A stretch of 64,000 bases of DNA, taken from contig NZ_JAYFUL010000030.1 in NCBI RefSeq assembly GCF_034928825.1, forward strand, positions 1-64,000, in the 5' to 3' direction. The translations under genes and the position numbers were made by a program. Source of the stretch: Arcicella aquatica. GTDB lineage: Bacteria; Bacteroidota; Bacteroidia; Cytophagales; Spirosomataceae. Below, one piece after another: positions 1 to 8,716 of the stretch. The notes beneath the pieces were generated by a model, which saw nothing but the letters and a program-made list of their open reading frames with translations, did not search any database and had not been told where the DNA came from. Positions within the stretch are counted from its first letter, which is position 1, and each line of letters begins with the position of its first letter.

Positions 1-63
1 ATATAAATCTTTAATCATTTGTCTTTGCTTAGGTGTTAAGCTTGCGTTGGTATGTATTTTCAT
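1..63 (-). CDS. Transposase N-terminus, IS481-like (partial)
   Basis: Reading the minus strand from an ATG at 63 to the window edge gives 21 uninterrupted codons, beginning MKIHTNASLTPKQRQM. This resembles the N-terminus of IS481-family and related transposases, where a short basic 'LTP..R' segment precedes a helix-turn-helix. The rest of the gene lies outside the window. It points away from the truncated DUF4221-like gene that starts within about 25 bases, so an insertion sequence probably ends between them. I could not identify a terminal inverted repeat. Only 21 residues support the call, so family assignment is tentative. Confidence 0.5.
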   Translation of the reverse strand, partial: MKIHTNASLTPKQRQMIKDLY

Positions 64-88
64 AACACAAAATTAATAAATGTAAGAC

Positions 89-1021
89 GTGAATGGGTAT
101 AACTTAACAAACCAATTCAGCTATGACTTAGAAACAGGTGATGAGGTTAAAAAAAATACCTTTCCAAAAGAAGGCCCTGAAAAAGTGGGAGACTTAATCG
201 GTTTCTATCCTATTTCTAAAGATTCTATACTGATTACTCCCATGACGATTGGTCAACTTTATTTGGCAAATTCAACGGGAAAAGGTTACAGTAATTTGGA
301 TTATACCAAAACTTCAACTGGAGAGTACACTGCATTTGGAGGGTCTATCAATTTCAATCCTATTGTCTTAGATAAAGGAAATCTATATATCCCACAAGGT
401 ATTATGAGAGAATGGACATCAATGAGTATTGAAGATTTAACAAAAGCACCATTAGAGTTATCAATCAACGTTAAAAGTAAAAAGGTTGAGTTCCTATCAT
501 TTAATTACCCAAAAGAGATTTGGGAATTTGGCTATGTTCCCTTAGATTTTTCAAGAACTTGGAATGGGCAAAAGGTGATTTATTCTTTTCTCTACGATTC
601 AAAAGTTTATGAATTTAAGAATGGAAGTAAACAATATACGGTTCACACCAATGCAAAGAGTATTGATGATATAGCCACCCCCTCGTTTAAAAAAGACGCT
701 GTGAGTTTTGAAGATTATTGTTTTAAGTATGGTGTTTATTTAGGAATTGTATATGATAAATATAGGAAAGTATATTACCGATTTTATCGACCAAAATTAG
801 AACCAGAAAAAGGTGTAAACGTAATGTCCTTGATTGAAAATCCTCCAATTTTTTCAATAATCGTTATGAATGACAATTTTGAAAATATAGGGGAGGTACA
901 TTTACCCAAAAAGAAATTCTCTTCTAGCTGTTTTTTTATTTCCGAGAAAGGACTGTACTTAGCTAAAAGTATGGATAATGAAAATAGACTAACCTTTATA
1001 CCACTAACGCTAAATAAATAG
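89..1021 (+). pseudogene. DUF4221-like protein, 5'-truncated
   Basis: The frame runs 310 codons from a GTG at 89, with an in-frame TAA at 83-85 directly upstream. The protein starts abruptly in a beta-propeller-like sequence (segment 'KEGPEKVGDLIGFYPISKDS'), which matches the 'KEGP..VG.I.GF...DSI' pattern of Bacteroidota DUF4221 lipoproteins. Those proteins normally begin with a lipoprotein signal and about 50-80 more residues. Neither is present here, and the minus-strand transposase start lies immediately upstream. I infer that an insertion removed the 5' end, leaving a remnant with no obvious start. The remaining frame is intact, so the damage is probably recent. The family's function is unknown. 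Confidence 0.6.
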
Positions 1022-1417
1022 TTCAATTGATTCCCATTACTCGCCAACAAATTGGTTAAACATTCAGAGCTTTGACTGAAAAACTAAATAGTATGATTCA
1101 AAAGAATTCATCAATAAAACCCATCGGAGAGTACTAAAACCCCATTTTCTCTTCAAAAAAATTAATACGGCTTGGAAAATGTCCAATTAAGTCCAATCAT
1201 GTCTAATTAACGGTATTGACTTTTTAGTAATTAAAATACAATTTGAGTTACCCAAAGTCAATACCTTTAATTACTAGATTTGAAATGCTCGACACCAGTT
1301 CGGTATAGTATTAAACGTAAGTTTGTTGTCATGCAATGTTTCATGACAAAATGCGTAATATCATTGAGTTTGTATGCGTATTAAAAACCTAATTGATAAA
1401 AATAAGAAAAAAACTAA
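1022..1417. other. Intergenic region with interleaved inverted repeats
   Basis: No coding frame is supported here. The sequence holds a 12-nt arm (1212-1223) whose exact reverse complement lies at 1254-1265, and an 11-nt arm (1225-1235) whose exact reverse complement lies at 1266-1276. The order is A-B-A'-B'. A further hairpin with 8-bp arms is at 1326-1333 and 1342-1349. Any of these could be leader structure for the lipoprotein gene starting at 1418. Confidence 0.6.
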
Positions 1418-2614
1418 ATGAATAAATATGGATTCCATAAGTATCAATTAAATAGCCTATATGCTTTAATACTATCTGTTTTATTAACCTCTTGTAACTC
1501 CAAAGATAAAAACGTAGCTACCTTCAAGGATGATTATTCTTTTGAAATAATAGATACCTTAAAAATTAAACATTTAGGCAGAGGAATCGAACTTATTGAT
1601 GTAAATAAAACAAACGGTGACATGCTTTTTACCAGTGCTATCAGAATGGATACCATCGTGCAAACAGATTCGAATGGAAATATAAAAAATAAGATAAAAG
1701 TTTCAGGAGAAGGAGGTAGTGAAATAGGCTTTATTTTTAATCTATCATACATTGGTGATACAGCTATCCTAATAAATAGTAACCGCGGCTTCTTTTTTTA
1801 TGATTTAAATGGAAAAGCTTTAAAAGGTAAGGCAATCATTGAAAAGACAAGTTTGAAAACATTAGGTTCCAATACTTTCAATCCAAGTATTGCTTCGATA
1901 AAGACAGACACAGGTATTGTACTTGCACTACAACTAAAAAACTCACTAAATGATTATCAATTATCAAATATTCATTCTAAAGAAAGTTATCAGAATTATA
2001 AATCTCTAACGTTCTATAGCCTCGACAAACATAAATATATAAATGCTCTTGGTTTTGAACCAGAAAGTATTTTCATGGATTTTGATTATCACTATGGCGA
2101 TATAAATACATTATTTGTTTTTAACCAATTTAATAAATGTTTCTATACATTACATGACCCAGATAGTAAGTTATATAAATATGATGTTTCCTTAAAAAAG
2201 ATTAAGGTCATAGATTTAGAGCCCGAAAATTTTAAATTACCTATCAAATATAACTTTTCAAAAAATAGTACATCTTCTAAGCACATGGATGTAAATAGTT
2301 CTTATGTTTACTTTAGTACAAATAGAGATATTTCCATAGTTACCTATAGAACAGGAATACCAGAAGATGAATATAATAAGACTAATTCAGAGTCAGAAAT
2401 ACCCGAATTATGGAAAAAATACATGAAATACTATGCACTTATACTAATAGATGATAATAAAGTATGTAATGATGTTCCTCTTCCTTATGGGGCTGTTGGT
2501 GTGACCAACATTATTGGAGGAAGTAACATGATTCTTAGTACCAATCCTGCTATCACAGAAACGCCTGATGCAACTATCTTTTATAGGTGTAAACTTAAAA
2601 TTAATAAAAAATAG
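1418..2614 (+). CDS. Hypothetical lipoprotein, propeller-like
   Basis: This is a 398-residue protein with an N-terminal hydrophobic stretch ending in a lipobox (LSVLLTSC, Cys near residue 26), so it should be a lipoprotein exported by Sec. The rest is rich in beta-strand patterns such as 'GEGGSEIGFIFNLSYIGDTAILI', which resembles 6-bladed propeller or DUF4221-type lipoproteins of Bacteroidota, but I do not recognise a named family with certainty. It lies 51 bp upstream of the RND efflux adaptor gene on the same strand and might share its transcript. Function unknown. Confidence 0.6.
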   Translation: MNKYGFHKYQLNSLYALILSVLLTSCNSKDKNVATFKDDYSFEIIDTLKIKHLGRGIELIDVNKTNGDMLFTSAIRMDTIVQTDSNGNIKNKIKVSGEGGSEIGFIFNLSYIGDTAILINSNRGFFFYDLNGKALKGKAIIEKTSLKTLGSNTFNPSIASIKTDTGIVLALQLKNSLNDYQLSNIHSKESYQNYKSLTFYSLDKHKYINALGFEPESIFMDFDYHYGDINTLFVFNQFNKCFYTLHDPDSKLYKYDVSLKKIKVIDLEPENFKLPIKYNFSKNSTSSKHMDVNSSYVYFSTNRDISIVTYRTGIPEDEYNKTNSESEIPELWKKYMKYYALILIDDNKVCNDVPLPYGAVGVTNIIGGSNMILSTNPAITETPDATIFYRCKLKINKK

Positions 2615-2665
2615 ATTGTGTAATTTTTTAGGTATCCATTATTTTAAAGATTTCAATAGAAGTTA

Positions 2666-3742
2666 ATGACTAAATCTAACATAACAATTTACCTGTTTTC
2701 AATAGTCTTTATAACTGCCTGTCAACCCACTAACAGCGAAGAGCAAAAAGAGGAAGAAGGGAAGGCTAAAGTTTCTCAAACCACTGAAAATGTTGTCTCT
2801 GTAAAATTGGCAGAAAGTAAACTTAAATCTTTTCCCTTACAAATATTGGCTACAGGCAAAGTTTCTGCACTTACCCAAGCCAAAATCAATTTCAAAACGA
2901 CTGGGGTTATTGAAAAGATAATGGTATCAAACAGTTCTGTTGTAAAATCAGGACAAGTATTGGCCGTTTTGGATAATGAACAACAGCGTATAGCCCTACA
3001 ACAAGCCCAAGATAACTTGCAAGATGTACGGGTGGAACTAAATAAATTACTGTTGGAGTATGGGGGTAAAGACCGTGATACCAGTTCGGTATCAAGACGT
3101 ATCATGGAAAATATCAAAGCCAAAAGCGGCTATACAAAAGCCTTGACAAGTGTACGTGATGCAGAATTGAAATTAGAAAATACTTATCTGAAAGCACCCT
3201 ACGCTGGGGTTATTGCAAACCTAAAAACCAAAGCTTATAATCCAACACCCGTAACAGAACCTTTCTGTACTATTTTAAGCCGTGATGCTCTGGTGGTTGA
3301 GGTCTCAGTACTAGAATCTGAGTTAGGCGTAATTACTTTGGGGCAAATCGCTAAAGTAAAGTCTTTAGCCTATTCTGAAAAAAACTATATAGGTAAAGTA
3401 TTTGAAATAAACCCTGTTGTAAGCGAGCAAGGATTGGTTTTGATAAAAGTTAGGATTCAAAATCCTGACCAATATTTATTAGAGGGCATGAATGCCCAAG
3501 TAATCATCGAAAAAAAACTTCAGAATCAAATTGTTGTCCCGAAAGAAGCTGTGGTAGAGCGTTCTGGTAAAAAGGTAGTTTTTACTTATGATAATGGCTT
3601 TGCTAAATGGAACTATATAACAGTTGCTCATGAAAACAGTGAAGAAATAGCTATTTCAGAAGGATTAAAAGCTGGACAAAAAGTGATTGTGGAAGGTAAC
3701 CTTAATTTAGGACATGATGCTAAAGTAATTGTGGAGAAGTGA
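2666..3742 (+). CDS. RND efflux periplasmic adaptor (MFP) lipoprotein
   Basis: The 358-residue protein is a membrane-fusion (adaptor) subunit of an RND-type efflux system. It starts with a lipoprotein signal (lipobox ending in Cys near residue 19, 'FITACQP'). It then shows the usual order: a beta-barrel/lipoyl half-motif ('GKVSALTQAKINFKTTGVI', 'V.SGQVLAVLDN'), a short alpha-hairpin around residues 110-165, the second lipoyl half ('LKAPYAGVIANL'), a beta-barrel, and a membrane-proximal domain ending with 'EGLKAGQKVIVEGNLNL'. The pump gene begins 47 bp downstream, so the two form an operon. No TolC-like gene is next to it, so an outer-membrane channel must be supplied from elsewhere. Confidence 0.9.
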   Translation: MTKSNITIYLFSIVFITACQPTNSEEQKEEEGKAKVSQTTENVVSVKLAESKLKSFPLQILATGKVSALTQAKINFKTTGVIEKIMVSNSSVVKSGQVLAVLDNEQQRIALQQAQDNLQDVRVELNKLLLEYGGKDRDTSSVSRRIMENIKAKSGYTKALTSVRDAELKLENTYLKAPYAGVIANLKTKAYNPTPVTEPFCTILSRDALVVEVSVLESELGVITLGQIAKVKSLAYSEKNYIGKVFEINPVVSEQGLVLIKVRIQNPDQYLLEGMNAQVIIEKKLQNQIVVPKEAVVERSGKKVVFTYDNGFAKWNYITVAHENSEEIAISEGLKAGQKVIVEGNLNLGHDAKVIVEK

Positions 3743-3789
3743 TGAGAAATCTCCTTTTTAGTTAAAAACTCCTAATAAAAATCACAAAA

Positions 3790-6700
3790 ATGGTTCGTTT
3801 CCTTCTCCATCGCCCAATAGCCGTATTGATTACAACCCTTGCTTTGATGGCTTTGGGCTTGGTTACCTTTAATCAAATTCCAGTTTCTTTACTTCCCGAA
3901 ATCGCTATTCCTGAAATTACGGTTCAGGTAAGTTACCCTAATGCCTCTGCTCGTGAATTACAAAAGACGATTGTAAAACCACTTCGTAATCAACTTCAAC
4001 AAGTAAATCACCTTTCAGACCTTGAGGCTGAAACGCAAGACGGTTTAGCAATTATTAAACTCCGCTTTGATTTTGGTACGAATATCAATCTGGCTTATAT
4101 AGAGACACATGAGAAAATAGATGGCATTATGGGGCAATTTCCTCGTGAAATAGAACGCCCTAAAGTAATTAAAGCTGGTGCTGCTGACATTCCTGTTTTT
4201 AACTTAAATATTAGTGCTAAAGGCCAAAATGATGAATTTGGCTTACAACTTTCTGAATTTTGCGAGAATGCAATTAGAAGAAGGATTGAACAAATGAAGG
4301 AAGTGGCGTTGGTTGACATGACGGGCTTATCCAAACCAGAAGTAATCATTATTCCAGACCGTTCTAAATTGCAAAGCTTAGGTATCACAGAGCAATTTTT
4401 ATCCCAAATATTACAAAAGAACAATATTGATTTAGGAAATCTATTAGTGAAGGATGGTCAGTATCAATATAGTATTCGTTTTGCCTCAACACTTAAAACA
4501 CAATCAGATATTGAGAATATATATTTCAAGATTGGAGATATTCAAAAAGGTGGAGAACGGGTTGTACAGCTAAAAGAACTAGCAAAAGTTAAAATTCAAG
4601 AGCAAAAATTGAGAGGGCTTTACACCTTTAATGGTAAAAGAGCGGTATGTTTTTCGATCATCAAACAATCGGATACACAATTACTGAAACTCAAAAAAGA
4701 ATTAAATGCCCAAATTGAGTATTTTAAAAAAGATTATCCACAATTAGATTTTGCCATAAGTCAAGACCAAACAGAATTATTAGATTTATCCATCAACAAT
4801 TTGATTGGTAACATTTTATTTGGAGGATTATGCACCTTTATGATGATTTTCTTTTTTATGAATGACCTAAAAACGCCTATTTTAATAGGGATTGTCATAC
4901 CAGTGTCGTTGGTCGTTACTTTTCTGTGCTTTTATTTATTTAACATCTCGATAAACATTGTCTCGTTGGCAGGTTTGGTGTTGGGCATCGGTGAAATCAT
5001 TGACTCTGCCATTATTGTCATCGAAAATATTGAGCAATACCGAGAAGAAGGACATCCTTTAGACGAGGCTTGTATAGAAGGTACCCAAGAGGTAATTATG
5101 CCTTTGTTTACTTCCATTCTTACGAATTCTGCCGTGTTTTTACCGCTCATTTTTATTAGTGGGATAGCAGGTGCATTGTTCTTTGACCAAGCTATTGCCG
5201 TTTCGCTTTCATTGGGCATTTCTCTACTATGTTCTTATACCCTAATACCTGTTTTATATCGTTTGTTTTACTTAAAGGAAGAACGTCTAAAAGGGTTTGT
5301 TCCAAAGAAAGTCACTTTATTAATGAGATTTTCAGAAAGAGCTTATGATAGCTTGCTTAATTTAGTATTTAGGCAAAAAGCATTGATGCTCATATTCTTT
5401 ATATTATTAATAGTGATTACCTTTCCTATTTTCAAAAGGCTTGATAAAAGAGGGATGCCAATAATTAGTAGGACAGAATTGGAAACAAAGATTGATTGGA
5501 ATGAGCCTATAACGATAGAAGAAAATAATAATAGAATCAATGATATTATTAATCAAATTAAATCTGAGTCGTCAAATAGTTTATTAATTAGTGCTTTCGT
5601 AGGTCAGCAACAATTTTTGTTAAATCGTGAATTACAGCAAAATTTTAATGAATCCTTATTAAGTATTAAGCTGAAAAGCCAAAAAGATTATGAACAAATC
5701 AAGAATAGAATAGCGGATATCACTAAAAATAAATATCCAAATGCTATCACATCTTTTAGTGCTGCTAAAAATGTTTTTGAAGCCTTGTTTAATACTTCTG
5801 AAGCGCCCTTGCAAGCTCGTGTTACAAGTAATAATAAAGCCGAAGTGCCAGATATTCAAACGATTAAGCAAGTATATTTTCAACTTTCACAACATGGCTT
5901 TAGTTCATCATTACCTGCTCAACAAAGTAGGGTTTATATTCAAATTCTAACAGAAAAAATTTTATATTATGATGTTGACTATGAGCGAATTGTAGAAGTT
6001 TTAAAGACCATTTTTAATGAGAATAATGTTGGTAGTCTAAAGGCAGAACAAAAATATATTCCAATTTTATTAGGAGGTAATTCACAAGAAATAGATGCAT
6101 TAATACAAAGTGCTACTGTGTTGAGTAATAAAGGACAAGTATTGCCTATTAAAGCGCTAATTAGCGTTTCGAACCAAAAAGATTATAAATCTTTCTTTTC
6201 AGGTAAAAATGGAGATTATATACCCTTTAATTTTGATTTGAGTAGTGAAAACGTCCCAAATGCTCAACGTGAAATTCAAAGTCTCATTATGAGAAATCCA
6301 GATTTGAATGTGAATTTTACAGGAGAGTATTTTAGAAACCTTGATTTTATAAAAGAATTGGGAGTTATTATTTTAGTAGCTATAGCATTACTTTATTTTA
6401 TTTTAACAGCTCAATTTGAATCATTAGCCCAGCCACTTATCGTAATGTTAACGATTGCTTTTGGATTAACTGGAGCAATGCTTTTTCTTTTTTTGTTTTC
6501 CAATAGCATCAATATTATGTCGGCAATAGGGATGATAGTTTTGATTGGAATTCTAGATAATGATTCTATCTTGAAAATTGATACCATGAATCGGACTAAG
6601 GATTCAATGTCACTAATAGAATCAATCAAACTTTCTGGAAAGCGTAGATTAAAGTCTCAATTAATGACCTTCCTGACCACTATTCTTGGGTTATTACCCG

Positions 6701-6843
6701 TATTGTTCTCGTCAGGCCTTGGTGCCGAACTACAAAAACCTTTGGCTATTTCAGTAATCGGTGGTATGTGTTTAGGGCTATTTATTTCAATGTCTTTTAT
6801 CCCTTTAATTTATTGGTTTATGTACCATAAAAATTATAAATAA
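3790..6843 (+). CDS. RND efflux pump permease (AcrB/MMPL-like)
   Basis: This 1017-residue protein has the size and architecture of HAE/AcrB-type pumps: one N-terminal transmembrane helix ('VLITTLALMALGLVTFNQIPVSLLPEI'), a large periplasmic loop, five helices around residues 335-560, a second periplasmic loop, and a C-terminal helix bundle. The relay helix reads 'GEIIDSAIIVIEN', keeping one of the two acidic residues of AcrB (D407-like) with Ser in place of the second. In the C-terminal half the equivalent helix reads 'LDNDSILKID', a Bacteroidota-type variant of the proton-relay lysine site. It pairs with the adaptor just upstream and should export small molecules using proton-motive force. 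The substrate cannot be deduced. Confidence 0.9.
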   Translation: MVRFLLHRPIAVLITTLALMALGLVTFNQIPVSLLPEIAIPEITVQVSYPNASARELQKTIVKPLRNQLQQVNHLSDLEAETQDGLAIIKLRFDFGTNINLAYIETHEKIDGIMGQFPREIERPKVIKAGAADIPVFNLNISAKGQNDEFGLQLSEFCENAIRRRIEQMKEVALVDMTGLSKPEVIIIPDRSKLQSLGITEQFLSQILQKNNIDLGNLLVKDGQYQYSIRFASTLKTQSDIENIYFKIGDIQKGGERVVQLKELAKVKIQEQKLRGLYTFNGKRAVCFSIIKQSDTQLLKLKKELNAQIEYFKKDYPQLDFAISQDQTELLDLSINNLIGNILFGGLCTFMMIFFFMNDLKTPILIGIVIPVSLVVTFLCFYLFNISINIVSLAGLVLGIGEIIDSAIIVIENIEQYREEGHPLDEACIEGTQEVIMPLFTSILTNSAVFLPLIFISGIAGALFFDQAIAVSLSLGISLLCSYTLIPVLYRLFYLKEERLKGFVPKKVTLLMRFSERAYDSLLNLVFRQKALMLIFFILLIVITFPIFKRLDKRGMPIISRTELETKIDWNEPITIEENNNRINDIINQIKSESSNSLLISAFVGQQQFLLNRELQQNFNESLLSIKLKSQKDYEQIKNRIADITKNKYPNAITSFSAAKNVFEALFNTSEAPLQARVTSNNKAEVPDIQTIKQVYFQLSQHGFSSSLPAQQSRVYIQILTEKILYYDVDYERIVEVLKTIFNENNVGSLKAEQKYIPILLGGNSQEIDALIQSATVLSNKGQVLPIKALISVSNQKDYKSFFSGKNGDYIPFNFDLSSENVPNAQREIQSLIMRNPDLNVNFTGEYFRNLDFIKELGVIILVAIALLYFILTAQFESLAQPLIVMLTIAFGLTGAMLFLFLFSNSINIMSAIGMIVLIGILDNDSILKIDTMNRTKDSMSLIESIKLSGKRRLKSQLMTFLTTILGLLPVLFSSGLGAELQKPLAISVIGGMCLGLFISMSFIPLIYWFMYHKNYK

Positions 6844-6860
6844 ATGTGCTTAAAAAATAA

Positions 6861-6885
6861 AAAACCTCGATTATATCGAGGTTTT
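6861..6885. terminator. Bidirectional terminator hairpin
   Basis: Ten-base-pair arms AAAACCTCGA and TCGAGGTTTT flank a five-base loop between two convergent genes (the RND pump and the DUF4136 lipoprotein). The A/T runs at both ends allow it to work in either direction. Confidence 0.85.
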
Positions 6886-6924
6886 CAGAGCTTCATTGTT
6901 AAATGGTATTGTATAAGAGGATAG

Positions 6925-7470
6925 TTAATTGTTTTTTGCCAAATAATTATTGGCGGTTACTCTATAATTATCAAAAATTGCTCTGGTAATATTTTTTAAA
7001 TCTCTATTAGCTAAAGATTTGTTTGATTTCAAAATTTTAGAAGCATAGCCCATCCAAAAAACTTTATTTGAATTTTTATCAATCATCGTAATGATTAATG
7101 TGCCATTGTTCAAACTTTTTCGATATACATCAAGTGTTTCGTGCTGTAAAGAAGTATTTGCATATACTTTTTTAACATCTTGCATGCTGAGATTTTTATC
7201 ATAAATAGCATAAGAAACTAAAACATCTGCGTTATCGCTCTCTGTATAGCCTCGTATTGCCATCTGCTTCTCTATCTCTTCCTTAATCACCATTTCGTTT
7301 AACGATGACTTTGATTCCTGTGGGCGACTCACTTCTTGAACTATCGCAAAAGAACGATTTTCGGTATTTATTTCATGAAAGTCGTTGTTGGCTTTCACTT
7401 GTATTACTTCCCGAGTGCATGAAGTAGCAAGAAGTCCAACAATGAATGTTGTAACAACTATGCGTTTCAT
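6925..7470 (-). CDS. DUF4136-type lipoprotein
   Basis: The protein has 181 residues with a lipoprotein signal ending in 'GLLATSC' (Cys near residue 18). The mature part contains 'RSFAIVQE', 'IEKQMAIRGYTESDNADVLVSYAIYDKN' and a late 'GTLIITMIDKNSNKVFWMGYASKIL' segment, which is the typical layout of DUF4136 proteins: strand, helix, 'aD..V.Y.', then 'G.l.idl.D..t...vW.G'. DUF4136 proteins are envelope lipoproteins of unknown role. The gene is last in a minus-strand series and faces the RND pump gene, with a bidirectional terminator between them. A terminator-like hairpin separates it from the Hint-protein gene upstream, so it probably has its own promoter in the 264-bp gap. Confidence 0.75.
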   Translation of the reverse strand: MKRIVVTTFIVGLLATSCTREVIQVKANNDFHEINTENRSFAIVQEVSRPQESKSSLNEMVIKEEIEKQMAIRGYTESDNADVLVSYAIYDKNLSMQDVKKVYANTSLQHETLDVYRKSLNNGTLIITMIDKNSNKVFWMGYASKILKSNKSLANRDLKNITRAIFDNYRVTANNYLAKNN

Positions 7471-7649
7471 TAATTTTTAAGATTGTTTTTGGATATTGGC
7501 GTTTAAGCCTTTACAAATGTAGTAGAAAAAATATTAAAAATATAACTTTATTTACTTTTTTTTTTAACTAATTGAATTTTAATCACAAGTTTTAGCTTTA
7601 ATAATTCTATAATTTTCACTGATACTTTTGTAAGTATTTTATTCTGAGG

Positions 7650-7695
7650 GTGTTATAAAAAAAATAAATCCCTTCCCCAAAGGAGAAAGGATTTA
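7650..7695 (-). terminator. Terminator of the aminotransferase/oxidase/Hint operon
   Basis: On the minus strand an imperfect hairpin (AAATCCTTTCTCC paired with GGGGAAGGGATTT) is followed by a run of eight T. It lies about 40-85 bases after the stop of the Hint-domain gene. Confidence 0.7.
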
Positions 7696-7734
7696 CGGAA
7701 ATATCCAAAAACAATCTCAAAAAATTAAATATTT

Positions 7735-8688
7735 TTATTTCTTTAAAACTACTACTGAGTTTACCAGATAACTATTTTTCTCTGTAATTAAATTATAAAC
7801 TTTGTTTACTTTTCTAGTTCCAGCTTTGGTAATAAATACGTTAAACTTCTTGAACTTTCTAGTTTCATTTTCGTAAACAAATACACTTTGACCCACCTTT
7901 AAATCAGCAATAGTTGTTTTGCCATTTTCAGTAAAAATAGGGTGATTGCCTGTCGCTTCAAGTTCCTTCAATCGATACTTTACTGAAACAGATGCCGTAA
8001 TCATCTCACTTGGATCTACTAACAATACCTTTACAATGTCAAATTCGTTGTTCTCGTGAATATCCACTTTTTCAACAATCGTAGGCTCTGCTATCTTTTT
8101 GTTTGCATTATAAGATGTTACAAAATCGCCAGCTTTTACTTCGCTAATGTTTTTTATTTCTCCATTAGCCATCGTTACTTTTGCTTCCGAAGGAAAGCAG
8201 TATTCATATTTGTCTTCTTCTTTGCCTTTTTCTCCAGCAACGCCCGAGAACTCTTTGGCTAAAACAAACGCAACACATGATGAAAAGCCTGAAACTGATT
8301 TTTCTCCATCTTTCAAATCATCAATATATTTACCCCACGTTTCTTTTTCTGCTAATGGATTAGGAACTACTAAACTGATTTTCTTTCCGTCTTTAGGCGT
8401 TGTAAAAATCATTAAATTGGCAATTTCTTTCATGCCAGCTACTTCTAATACTTTGTACAAGTAAATTCTTCTTTCTAAACCATCCGAGAACTTAAAAACA
8501 TACGGAGACGTACTGTTATCTAAGATAAAATTACCATCCTTTACATAAGTATCCTTGTCCAAGTTTTTGATAGCGATTTTCTTTACTGCTTCAAATTCGC
8601 TTAGTTTAATACCCATTTTTTCGCCTTCTTGTGCGAAAACGTTAATTGATAAACAAAGTAAGGTTATAAAATATATAATTTTCTTCAT
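7735..8688 (-). CDS. Secreted protein with C-terminal Hint (intein-like) domain
   Basis: The 317-residue protein starts with a Sec signal peptide (residues 1-20, ending 'NVFAQ'). Residues about 21-163 form a domain I do not recognise, with a single Cys at 138. From Cys164 ('CFPSEAKVTMANGE') to the end it is a Hint domain: the block A cysteine with 'V.M..G....I..V..GD.V', a block B 'TGNHPI' (T246, H249), and a C-terminal 'VYNLITEKNSYLVNSVVV'. The chain ends in VLKK, without the His-Asn pair and +1 nucleophile needed for C-terminal cleavage or splicing. N-terminal thioester chemistry at Cys164 is therefore possible in the hedgehog manner, but not protein splicing. The gene starts 28 bp after the amine oxidase stop, so it belongs to that operon. 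Confidence 0.8.
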   Translation of the reverse strand: MKKIIYFITLLCLSINVFAQEGEKMGIKLSEFEAVKKIAIKNLDKDTYVKDGNFILDNSTSPYVFKFSDGLERRIYLYKVLEVAGMKEIANLMIFTTPKDGKKISLVVPNPLAEKETWGKYIDDLKDGEKSVSGFSSCVAFVLAKEFSGVAGEKGKEEDKYEYCFPSEAKVTMANGEIKNISEVKAGDFVTSYNANKKIAEPTIVEKVDIHENNEFDIVKVLLVDPSEMITASVSVKYRLKELEATGNHPIFTENGKTTIADLKVGQSVFVYENETRKFKKFNVFITKAGTRKVNKVYNLITEKNSYLVNSVVVLKK

Positions 8689-8716
8689 GCTGAAAGCTAG
8701 TTTTACGAGACAAAGC

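Noticed and set aside
1212..1276. A true H-type pseudoknot
   Set aside because: The order of arms fits, but linkers of one and zero bases cannot span stems of 12 and 11 bp, so only alternative hairpins are feasible.
1289..1310. Shared sequence ACCAGTTCGGTAT with the adaptor gene near 3079
   Set aside because: The match is only about 13 bases and one copy is inside a coding region, so chance is a sufficient explanation.
8147..8464. Open frame of 105 codons on the plus strand
   Set aside because: It is antisense to the well-supported Hint-domain gene and resembles no protein family.
7735..8688. A splicing intein
   Set aside because: There is no C-terminal His-Asn, no following extein and no homing endonuclease region; only N-terminal Hint chemistry remains possible.
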